This document shows positions 1 through 6,977 of a stretch of DNA of 10,442 nucleotides, piece by piece. The DNA lies in the NCBI GenBank assembly GCA_021793945.1, contig JAJYRT010000061.1, positions 1-10,442 of the forward strand. The letters run 5' to 3'. Within the stretch, counting starts at the first letter, position 1. Each line of letters begins with the position of its first letter. The position numbers and the translations under genes are program-made. A model generated the notes under the pieces. The model saw only the letters and a list, made by a program, of their open reading frames with translations, was not told where the DNA came from and made no database searches. The stretch is from Thermoplasmata archaeon (lineage in GTDB: Archaea; Thermoplasmatota; Thermoplasmata; Thermoplasmatales; Thermoplasmataceae).

Positions 1-2
1 GG

Positions 3-1505
3 GACTTTCTGGTTTCCTACTTCTCCAATGAAGTGCATTATTTGTCCCACGAGTTTTACAAAGTCCTGCGCACAAAGATTTACGGGCAGGAAGTATCAAT
101 GAAAGGATTGGAGGATTGCATAAGGGAGACACTGGTGCATATGCCGGTTTACAGGACATACCTGTCCAGATCAAGAATTGACGGGAAGGACATAACGACT
201 ATTGAAAGGGCAATCAAAGCCTCGGCCGGTCAGGCTGGCATTTCAGTTGAACAATCAGCAATTATAAGGTTGCTCGGCGAGGCCAAGAATGATGATCCAG
301 CCCTGTTCTGTTTCGCAAGGCTGCAGCAGTTTATGCCCGCTGTAATGGCGAAATCGGGTGAGGATCGCGCATTTTTCATCTATAATCCACTGGTATCCAT
401 GAATGAGGTTGGTGGCGATCCATCAGTTTTTTCCATTTCAAAACAGGAATTTCACAGATTTATCGAGAAGCGGGCCCATAACCACAGGAATAGCATGAAT
501 TCTCTCTCCACCCACGATACAAAGATGGGAGAGGATCTCAGATCCAGGATTTGCGCTATTTCAGGCAATCCGGACGAATGGGTCAATTTCCTCGGGCGTT
601 CATCAGCCATCGCCTCAAGGTACATATCTGATGCCAGCGGGCTAAGAATCCCGTCCGCGAATGAGGAATACATGATATATCAGCTGCTGCTTGCAGAGTC
701 TCCTGAAAATTGGGCAAATGGGGAGTTTCACAAAAGGATCACCGGCCATGTAAAGAAGACACTGAGGGAGGCAGCCATCAACACGGAATGGAACAGCATC
801 AATAAGGGCTATGAGGATGGGGTGGAGAAATTCATTACGGGAATAATGAAGGACCCAGCATTCATCAAACTATTTTCCAGTTTCTACCAGAATATTGTCC
901 CGCAAGGTACCCTGATCTCTGTTTCACAATCAGTCTTGAAGATCGCTCTTCCGGGCATTCCGGACACCTATCGCGGCTCGGAGGTGATGAACACGAGTTT
1001 CACTGACCCGGATAACAGGATCGATGCCGATTTCAAATTCCTGAGAAACAGGCTGTCGGCAGTGAGGAGTCGGCTGGAAGCCGGAGATCTTGAGTCAATA
1101 TTGAAAAATAAAGAAAACGGAGACCTGAAACTGGCTGTAAACTACATATTATTGAATTTCAGGAGGGATCACCCTGACCTGTTCCAGCAGGGTCGATATG
1201 TGAGGATAGTGGAAGCCGGAAGGGCAGCACGAAATTTATTCACATTCGCAATGGTATACAGGGACCAGTGGCTTATGGTATCTGTGTTCATTGATCTTGA
1301 AGGAGTTATGGTGGATGGAAACAGGCCGCCGGGTATGGATATACTGTCGGAAACAGTACTTGTTGTCCCCAAAAGCGCTCCAGGGAAATTCGTGAATATC
1401 TTCACCGGGGAAACCATAGAAAATAATGGAAAAATCAATGTTCTCGAAGGAATGGGCACGTTGCCGTTCATGGTGCTCTATTCCGGCGTTTCAGGGGGGA
1501 ACTGA
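3..1505 (+). CDS. treY: Maltooligosyltrehalose synthase TreY, C-terminal part (5' truncated by window)
   Basis: TreY (GH13, EC 5.4.99.15) isomerises the reducing-end alpha-1,4 link of a maltooligosaccharide to an alpha,alpha-1,1 link, giving maltooligosyltrehalose, the substrate of TreZ. The frame is open to the left edge (first complete codon at position 3), so about 500 C-terminal residues are seen of a protein usually around 700 or more. The GTG at 33 is an internal valine, not a start. Numbering from that codon, family hallmarks are MPVYRTY (37-43), QFMPAVMAKSGEDRAF (99-114), YNPLVSMNEVGGDP (117-130), STHDTKMGED (159-168) with the third catalytic aspartate at D162, and LPGIPDTYRGSE with DPDNR further on. 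The nucleophile and acid/base carboxylates should lie upstream of the window. The C-terminus carries the usual HPDLFQQGRY segment. The stop codon directly abuts the treZ start, so the two genes are co-transcribed and presumably translationally coupled. Function is nearly certain; only the N-terminus and promoter are unseen. Confidence 0.95.
   Translation, partial: DFLVSYFSNEVHYLSHEFYKVLRTKIYGQEVSMKGLEDCIRETLVHMPVYRTYLSRSRIDGKDITTIERAIKASAGQAGISVEQSAIIRLLGEAKNDDPALFCFARLQQFMPAVMAKSGEDRAFFIYNPLVSMNEVGGDPSVFSISKQEFHRFIEKRAHNHRNSMNSLSTHDTKMGEDLRSRICAISGNPDEWVNFLGRSSAIASRYISDASGLRIPSANEEYMIYQLLLAESPENWANGEFHKRITGHVKKTLREAAINTEWNSINKGYEDGVEKFITGIMKDPAFIKLFSSFYQNIVPQGTLISVSQSVLKIALPGIPDTYRGSEVMNTSFTDPDNRIDADFKFLRNRLSAVRSRLEAGDLESILKNKENGDLKLAVNYILLNFRRDHPDLFQQGRYVRIVEAGRAARNLFTFAMVYRDQWLMVSVFIDLEGVMVDGNRPPGMDILSETVLVVPKSAPGKFVNIFTGETIENNGKINVLEGMGTLPFMVLYSGVSGGN
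1493..1500 (+). promoter_or_regulatory. Ribosome binding site of treZ
   Basis: A purine run, AGGGGGGA, ends 5 nt before the ATG at 1506 and lies inside the last codons of treY. It supports 1506 as the treZ start rather than the second in-frame ATG at 1518, for which this run would be too distant. Confidence 0.6.
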
Positions 1506-3296
1506 ATGAATATCGCTATGCACCATGGCCCAAACTTTCTGTCTGATCATGAGATTGAATTGGGACTTTGGGCGCCATTTGTTTCCGAGGCATGGGTAAT
1601 ACTGCCGGAATCCGGCAAGAAGATCAGGATGACGACGGGGGACTTTGGTTTCCATAGGGCATGCATTGATGCTTCAGAAGGTTCATTATACAGGTTTTCC
1701 CTGGATAACGGGAAAATAATTGCTGACCCGGCATCAAGGTTCCAACCTGAAGGGATCGGGGGGGCATCGATGTTGGTCAATCCATCTGGCTATAGGTGGA
1801 AAAATGATTCGTGGGAAACCTATGAGATGAGTGAGAGTATAATTCAGGAGGTGCATGTAGGCACTTATTCTCCAGAAGGAAAGTATTCCGGATTGAAAGA
1901 AAGGATCGATCACCTAAGAGACATAGGCATAAACACAGTGGAGCTGATGCCCCTTGCCCAGTGCTACGGTTCAAGGAACTGGGGATATGATGGTGTGTTC
2001 CCCTTTGCCCCAAGTGTTTCATACGGAACGCCGGATGATCTCAAGAACCTGATTGACGCCTACCACGGGGAAGGCATAAACGTGATTCTGGACGTTGTTT
2101 ACAATCACTTCGGACCTGTTGGCGGCGTGTTCCATGACCTGGGTCCATATTTCAGCAGCACTTACAACAATCCATGGGGAGAAGCGATAAATTATGACTC
2201 AGGCGGATCAGGCGCGGTCAGGGCTTTCATATTGCAGAACGTAAGCTACTGGATTGAAGAGTTCAGGTTCGATGGACTGAGGCTGGATGCTATCCACTCC
2301 ATATATGATTCCTCGCCGACTTCAATCATGAAGGAAATCTCCTCCTTGAAGAATGAAATGCAGAACAAACTGGGGAGAAGGATAAAGCTGATCGCTGAAA
2401 CCGACAGGAACGACCCTGCCACTGTGATGCCGCAGGAAAAATGTGGAATCGGCATGGATGCCCAGTGGAACGATGATTTCCATCATGCGATACACGCATA
2501 CCTTACGGGCGAGAATAGGGGATACTATGTGGATTATGGAGACTTTGACCAGATTGTCAGAGCATTTACCAACGGATTTGTCTATGATGGAGTTTATTCT
2601 GAATTCCTTGGCAAAATCCGCGGTTCAAGATTCAAGGTTGTCCCGCAAGATCGCCTGGTCGTATTTACGCAGAACCATGATCAGGTGGGGAACCGTGCCT
2701 ACGGTGAGCGTCCGTTCACCCTGATGGGGGATGATCGCGCAAGGCTTTTCGCTGCCTCTGTCATACTTTCGCCTTACATCCCGATGCTTTTCATGGGTGA
2801 AGAGAATGGTGAGAGGAATCCATTTCTGTTCTTTGCAGACTCCACCGACAAAACATTCACCAAAGCAGTACGGTCGGGCAGGCTGTCAGAATTCTCCTCA
2901 TTCGGGTGGGACACCTCAATACCGGATCCTTTCGCGGAAAGTTCGTTCAAAGCCTCAATTCTTGATTGGGATTCAGCAAGGCTTGACAGAGGCATGAAAT
3001 TCAACGAATTGTACAGGGACCTTATCAGGTTACGCACAAAGTACATATCCGGAAAAAAACACATGGCCGTGCGAGCTACAGGTGGAGCAAATGTCATAGA
3101 ACTGCGTTATGGGGAAAATTTTGCCGTGTTTCTCTCGTACTCTGAAAAGAGATTTCAACCGGGGATCGAACAACCATATGAAGTGCTGATGGACACAGCA
3201 GATCCAAAATATGGGGGCGCAGGTTCCGGAAAGCTATCAGGTGGCAATGAGTTGATTATGGAACCATACTCTGCAGTTGCAATAACCATGCTCTGA
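1506..3296 (+). CDS. treZ: Maltooligosyltrehalose trehalohydrolase TreZ
   Basis: TreZ (GH13_10, EC 3.2.1.141) hydrolyses the alpha-1,4 bond next to the trehalosyl end made by TreY and releases free trehalose in the cytoplasm. The 596-residue protein has normal family length. Residues about 15-100 form the N-terminal beta-sandwich (LWAPFVSEAW at 21-30). The barrel follows, with EVHVGTYSPEG (115-125), DVVYNHFGP (196-204), DGLRLDAIHS (256-265; nucleophile D261), LIAETDRNDP (295-304; acid/base E298), QWNDDFHHA (320-328) and TQNHDQVGNRAYGER (388-402; stabiliser D392). The GEENGERNPF segment (431-440) and the VRSGRLSEFSSFGW stretch (455-468) are also typical of TreZ and separate it from branching enzyme. 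A C-terminal beta domain starts near residue 500. All three catalytic carboxylates are present, so it should be active. The ATG follows the treY stop with no spacing. The gene converges on treX with a 3-nt gap. Confidence 0.96.
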   Translation: MNIAMHHGPNFLSDHEIELGLWAPFVSEAWVILPESGKKIRMTTGDFGFHRACIDASEGSLYRFSLDNGKIIADPASRFQPEGIGGASMLVNPSGYRWKNDSWETYEMSESIIQEVHVGTYSPEGKYSGLKERIDHLRDIGINTVELMPLAQCYGSRNWGYDGVFPFAPSVSYGTPDDLKNLIDAYHGEGINVILDVVYNHFGPVGGVFHDLGPYFSSTYNNPWGEAINYDSGGSGAVRAFILQNVSYWIEEFRFDGLRLDAIHSIYDSSPTSIMKEISSLKNEMQNKLGRRIKLIAETDRNDPATVMPQEKCGIGMDAQWNDDFHHAIHAYLTGENRGYYVDYGDFDQIVRAFTNGFVYDGVYSEFLGKIRGSRFKVVPQDRLVVFTQNHDQVGNRAYGERPFTLMGDDRARLFAASVILSPYIPMLFMGEENGERNPFLFFADSTDKTFTKAVRSGRLSEFSSFGWDTSIPDPFAESSFKASILDWDSARLDRGMKFNELYRDLIRLRTKYISGKKHMAVRATGGANVIELRYGENFAVFLSYSEKRFQPGIEQPYEVLMDTADPKYGGAGSGKLSGGNELIMEPYSAVAITML

Positions 3297-3299
3297 AAT
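3297..3299. other. Convergent junction treZ/treX, no terminator seen
   Basis: The stop codons of treZ (3294-3296, +) and treX (3300-3302, -) are separated by 3 nt. I see no oligo-T run on either strand within several tens of bases past each stop, and no clear hairpin. Each transcript would therefore end inside, and antisense to, the coding end of the opposing gene. Confidence 0.7.
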
Positions 3300-5420
3300 T
3301 CAGGTTATTTCCCTGAGCATGGAAATTGAAGATGCTTCCACGCTGATCTTCTTTGACCCAACCGGTATGGGGAACACATCATGGTGGCCGGGTATTGAAT
3401 CTATGATTATTTCCTGTGATTTCCACCTGGCCGGAAGGGAAAACTCAATGACATAATCTGCTGGATTATATATTATCATAATATCCTCGGGGTGTGCCCG
3501 CGAGGATGGGCTTTCCGGAAGATCTCTTTCAGTATGTGTCAGAAGAACTCCGAGTGCCCTGAGGTTCGCGTCATTCCACTGTTCTTGCCTGATTTCGCTT
3601 CCGTCTGCATTCAACCACATTATATCCTTGGCATTTGTGCCGCTTATCATGGCACCCCTCTGGAACTCTCTCCTCCGAAGCATGCTGTACCGCATCCGAA
3701 TGGAAATAGCCCTCCTGACGAATTCCCGCATCTTTTGCCTTTTTTCATCAAGATCCCAGTCGTACCAGCTTGTCTCGTTATCCTGGCAGTAGGCATTGTT
3801 GTTTCCAGCCTGGCTTCTCATGATCTCGTCTCCACCCAGAATCATTGGTACTCCCTGAGATGTGAGGAGTGTCAGGAAAAAGTTTCTCATCCTTTTGTTC
3901 CTGGATGCATTTATGCCCTGGTCGTCCGTTGGACCCTCAGTTCCAAAATTTTCGCTTATATTGTCGTCGGTGCCGTCCTTCCCCCCTTCGAAGTTGGAAT
4001 CGTTGTGTTTGGTGTTGTAGGAAACAAGGTCATTCATCGTAAAACCATCATGGGCAGTTATGTAGTTTATGCTCGCGTGCGGTCTCCTGCCATTCCCTGC
4101 ATACAGGTCCGGCGAGCCAGAGAGTCTTGTTGCAAATTCCCCAACATTGTTGCCACGGTCTTTCCAGTAATGTCTGGCACAGTCTCTGTATTTTCCATTC
4201 CACTCTGCCCAGAGAACCGGAAACCTTCCAACCTGATAACCGCCAGGGCCAATATCCCATGGCTCAGCAATGAGTTTCACTCTGGAAAGTATTGGATCCT
4301 GGTGTATGATGTCAAAAAACGCAGAGAGACGATCGACGTGAAACAGCTGCCTGGCAAGGGTAGCCGCAAGATCAAAACGGAATCCATCGATATGCATCTC
4401 AGTTACCCAGTATCTCAGGCTGTCCATTATCAGCTGCAATACCTGAGGATGTCCGGCATCAAGGCTGTTTCCTGTTCCGGTAAAGTCGTCATAAAAACGC
4501 TGGTTCTCAGGATTGAGCCTGTAATAAGCTGCATTGTCAATACCTCTGAAAGAGAGGGTGGGTCCGAGTTGATTTCCCTCTCCGGTATGATTATACACCA
4601 CGTCCAGGATGACCTCGATGTTGTTCTCGTGCATGTTCTTGACGAGATTCTTGAATTCATTTATCTGTTCGGCCGGATTCTGGTTGGAACTATACCTGAT
4701 ATCGGGCGCAAAGTACCCGATTGTGTTATACCCCCAATAGTTTGAAAGCCCCTTCTTCTGAAGGTAGTCGGAGTCTACTTTCTGGTGAACTGGCATCAGC
4801 TCCACGGCAGTGATACCAAGATCAAGGAGATATTCTATGGCAGTTCGTGAATACAAGCCCGCAAAGGTCCCCCTTATAGACTCGTGGATGGTACCAAGCC
4901 TTTTCGTAAAACCCTTTACGTGTGTTTCATAAATGACGGTCCTGTTCCACGGGTGTTTTGGCGATTTCACTCCCTTCCAGTCAAAATTATCGCCGTATAC
5001 AATGGACTTTGGTACAAGGCCGGCATCATCATTCCTGTTGAAGGACAGATCTTCGTTTTGATCCCCGAGTATGTAACCAAAAATATCATCGCTCCATTTT
5101 ATGGCTCCAGATAATGCCTTCGCGTAAGGATCTATGAGCAGCTTGTTACGGTTGAAGCGGTGTCCCTTTTCCGGCATGAACGGACCGTCAACCCTGTACC
5201 CATACATGGTGCCAGCTCCAATTCCGGAAAGATGAGCATGCCAGACGTGATTGTCGACATTCTTGAATGAAATAACCTCGGACGGGGAGGAATTATCACT
5301 CTTCCTGTAAATCTCAAGTTCTACTGAGGTTGCGTTTTCTGAGAAGATGGCGAAGTTTGTGCCATCGTCGGTGATAGTTGCTCCCAGTGGGTAGGGATTT
5401 CCCGTTCGGGCATTGAGCAT
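3300..5420 (-). CDS. treX: Glycogen debranching enzyme, TreX/GlgX type
   Basis: This is a GH13_11 isoamylase-type enzyme (EC 3.2.1.68 or 3.2.1.196) that cleaves alpha-1,6 branches of glycogen or limit dextrin and yields linear maltodextrins, the substrate of TreY. The 706 residues match the family length. The N-terminal CBM48-like sandwich begins GNPYPLGAT (7-15) and NFAIFSENA (22-30). The barrel contains YETHVKGFT (164-172), SNYWGYNTIGYFAPD (226-240), DVVYNHTGEGN (273-283), HIDGFRFDLAA (343-353; nucleophile D350), LIAEPWDIGPGGYQVGRFP (383-401; acid/base E386) and ITAHDGFTMNDLVSYN (454-469; stabiliser D458). GGDEIMRSQAGNNNAYCQDN (529-548) is typical of the GlgX/TreX group. The ATG at 5420 is the first possible ATG, since an in-frame TAG lies 12 nt upstream. 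It has no Shine-Dalgarno but a TATA-like box about 26 nt upstream, suggesting a leaderless message. It follows mak by 72 nt on the same strand. Some archaeal TreX enzymes also transfer glucans; whether this one does cannot be read from the sequence. Confidence 0.95.
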   Translation of the reverse strand: MLNARTGNPYPLGATITDDGTNFAIFSENATSVELEIYRKSDNSSPSEVISFKNVDNHVWHAHLSGIGAGTMYGYRVDGPFMPEKGHRFNRNKLLIDPYAKALSGAIKWSDDIFGYILGDQNEDLSFNRNDDAGLVPKSIVYGDNFDWKGVKSPKHPWNRTVIYETHVKGFTKRLGTIHESIRGTFAGLYSRTAIEYLLDLGITAVELMPVHQKVDSDYLQKKGLSNYWGYNTIGYFAPDIRYSSNQNPAEQINEFKNLVKNMHENNIEVILDVVYNHTGEGNQLGPTLSFRGIDNAAYYRLNPENQRFYDDFTGTGNSLDAGHPQVLQLIMDSLRYWVTEMHIDGFRFDLAATLARQLFHVDRLSAFFDIIHQDPILSRVKLIAEPWDIGPGGYQVGRFPVLWAEWNGKYRDCARHYWKDRGNNVGEFATRLSGSPDLYAGNGRRPHASINYITAHDGFTMNDLVSYNTKHNDSNFEGGKDGTDDNISENFGTEGPTDDQGINASRNKRMRNFFLTLLTSQGVPMILGGDEIMRSQAGNNNAYCQDNETSWYDWDLDEKRQKMREFVRRAISIRMRYSMLRRREFQRGAMISGTNAKDIMWLNADGSEIRQEQWNDANLRALGVLLTHTERDLPESPSSRAHPEDIMIIYNPADYVIEFSLPARWKSQEIIIDSIPGHHDVFPIPVGSKKISVEASSISMLREIT

Positions 5421-5435
5421 GGCAAAGGAATACTA

Positions 5436-5460
5436 TTGTTGCCTAATATAGGTTTTGTGT
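5436..5460 (-). promoter_or_regulatory. Probable archaeal promoter of treX (TATA-like box with BRE-like element)
   Basis: Read on the minus strand, the mak-treX gap holds ACAAAACC followed by TATATTAGG. The AT core (about 5444-5450) is centred roughly 26 nt before the treX ATG, the spacing expected between an archaeal TATA box and the transcription start. Transcription would thus begin at or next to the ATG. The purine-rich AAAAC just upstream is a plausible BRE. An 11-bp imperfect dyad (CCTA, 3 nt, TAGG; 5442-5452) overlaps the box and could bind a regulator, though it is short enough to be chance. This stretch (5421-5492) holds no gene and no clear terminator for mak. Confidence 0.5.
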
Positions 5461-5492
5461 TTACGCGACCGTTGTGCCGCTTCCAATTAATG

Positions 5493-6977
5493 CTATTTAA
5501 TTTTGAACTCGTTGAAAATCCTCAAGATGGAATTCAATGGGACATCGATCCATCCCGGCCGGTTGTTGAGCTCGTATACTAGTTCGTAGGCAGATTTTTC
5601 AGTCACAAACATCTTTAGCAGCATTTCTGCGAATCCTGGGTCTGTCCCGAGCAACTCCAGATTACTGTTTATGGCTTCCCTGTAAGCATCGACGAGGGCT
5701 TTCTCTGCACGAACTCTCGTCGCATTGATGAATTCTTCAACTCCGCCATTCCTCTTCATTTTAAAAATTGACTGAAGGAGATAATCCAGGGACCTGATCA
5801 TCCCGGCAATATCTTTTTCAGGAGGATATTTCCTGATTCTCTCTGATATGTTCTTCATCGGTTCGCCTTCAAAATCGATGACATAATAACTGTCTCCGGC
5901 CATCAGGATCTGTCCCAAATGATAGTCCCCATGTACTCTTATCTTCTGGGCATGGCTTCCTCTAAGCTTCGAAAGAAGGTAGTTCTCAGCATATTCAAGC
6001 GATCTGAGCCATTTGTCCGATGCGGGACTGCCTCTCAGCTGTGAGCTGATGCTTTTTCTTTCCTCCATCATGGAACCTGCGGTTTCCAGGTGTACACGGA
6101 TCTGACTGGTAATCCCGGTTATATCTTTTTCCACTACCTCTTCGGGTGTGAAGGATGGACTCTCGATGGAGGAAAGTGCACGGTGCATTCTACCTGTGAG
6201 TCTTCCAAGGTTACCCGCTGCCTGAATGAACTCGGTCTGAAATTTCTCCTCAAAGTTATCGCCTGCAGAATTTCTTCCTAACATATCACTGAACAGTCTG
6301 TTATAACGACTCCACGCATCTTCTGAATCCGCTATGAATCTGGACGCATAGGCTATGTAAATCTTGCCGGATTTGCCATAATAAGCAACATCGCCCATTG
6401 GTGCTGGGGTTTCACGGAATGCGCCATTGGCAAAAAGTTTCTCCGGGACATCAATATCGGGGTTTTCTCCAGGTTTGATGTTTCGGTAATTCTTTATGAT
6501 AATCGAGTTCCCAATGATGAAGGAGCTGTTGCTCTGCTCTGACTTGACCAGCCGGAATTCATGGTTTGGCGGTTTCCCGAAACTGTCAGTGACGGAAAAG
6601 GAGAGAAAGCAGCCTTCGTCTGATATCCTTGCACCTGTCATGAAATTGTCCAGAAGGCTGTCTGCGTATCTCCGGGAGAGAAAAGCGTCCTTCATGGTTA
6701 TGCATTCGCCATTTATGACTAGTGATCCGATGGCATTCTCATCTTCCGTTTCTGAAATTTCGACGGGAATGTAATATAACGCCTTCTCGTCGCCCGCGAA
6801 GGTTATTTCGCATATGAGGGCAATAACTGTATTGGAATTGTCAAGGGAGAAAGCGCTCAATATTTCCAGCTTCTTCGCGTTACTGGCTTTATGTGCGTAC
6901 CATCTCTGGACACTCGCATAGTCAAGTAAAGATGAATTGAAATGATCCTGCAGGAATGATTTCGAAGCTTCAATCAT
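5493..6977 (-). CDS. mak: Maltokinase
   Basis: Maltokinase (Mak/Pep2, EC 2.7.1.175) phosphorylates maltose with ATP to alpha-maltose-1-phosphate, the donor for GlgE. From the chosen start the protein has 494 residues. It shows the N-cap motif QRWYAHK (24-30), an N-lobe IIIKNYRNIKPGENPD (159-174) with a likely nucleotide-binding lysine, LGRLTGRMHRAL (257-268), the catalytic loop RVHGDYHLGQIL (347-358) and the metal-binding DFEGEP (368-373). DIAGMIRSLDY (389-399) and YELNNRPGWIDVPL (467-480) are also characteristic. In many bacteria this kinase is fused to the C-terminus of TreS; here it is a separate gene overlapping treS by 8 nt. I prefer the ATG at 6977 because AGAAGGA lies 5 nt upstream. 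The ATG at 6992 adds 5 residues (499 aa) and has GAGG directly against it, which is too close for ribosome binding. Function is very likely; the exact start is less certain. Confidence 0.93.
   Translation of the reverse strand: MIEASKSFLQDHFNSSLLDYASVQRWYAHKASNAKKLEILSAFSLDNSNTVIALICEITFAGDEKALYYIPVEISETEDENAIGSLVINGECITMKDAFLSRRYADSLLDNFMTGARISDEGCFLSFSVTDSFGKPPNHEFRLVKSEQSNSSFIIGNSIIIKNYRNIKPGENPDIDVPEKLFANGAFRETPAPMGDVAYYGKSGKIYIAYASRFIADSEDAWSRYNRLFSDMLGRNSAGDNFEEKFQTEFIQAAGNLGRLTGRMHRALSSIESPSFTPEEVVEKDITGITSQIRVHLETAGSMMEERKSISSQLRGSPASDKWLRSLEYAENYLLSKLRGSHAQKIRVHGDYHLGQILMAGDSYYVIDFEGEPMKNISERIRKYPPEKDIAGMIRSLDYLLQSIFKMKRNGGVEEFINATRVRAEKALVDAYREAINSNLELLGTDPGFAEMLLKMFVTEKSAYELVYELNNRPGWIDVPLNSILRIFNEFKIK

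Noticed and set aside
33..35. GTG as the treY start codon.
   Set aside because: The frame is open to the window edge, and the family needs about 200 or more further N-terminal residues, including two catalytic carboxylates.
2443..2997. Two short + strand frames overlapping treZ in another frame.
   Set aside because: treZ is intact and unambiguous through this region, including the catalytic D392 segment. The alternative frames have no support.
1506..3296. treZ as a branching enzyme (GlgB) because of its GH13 domain and N-terminal sandwich.
   Set aside because: The EVHVGTYSPEG, TQNHDQVGNRAYGER and VRSGRLSEF signatures together with the direct linkage to treY identify TreZ.
3492..4745. A 417-codon open frame on the + strand opposite treX.
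   Set aside because: It lies wholly antisense to the well-conserved treX barrel, has no recognisable domain and an unnatural composition (many Cys, Pro, Val and His). It is a shadow of treX codon use.
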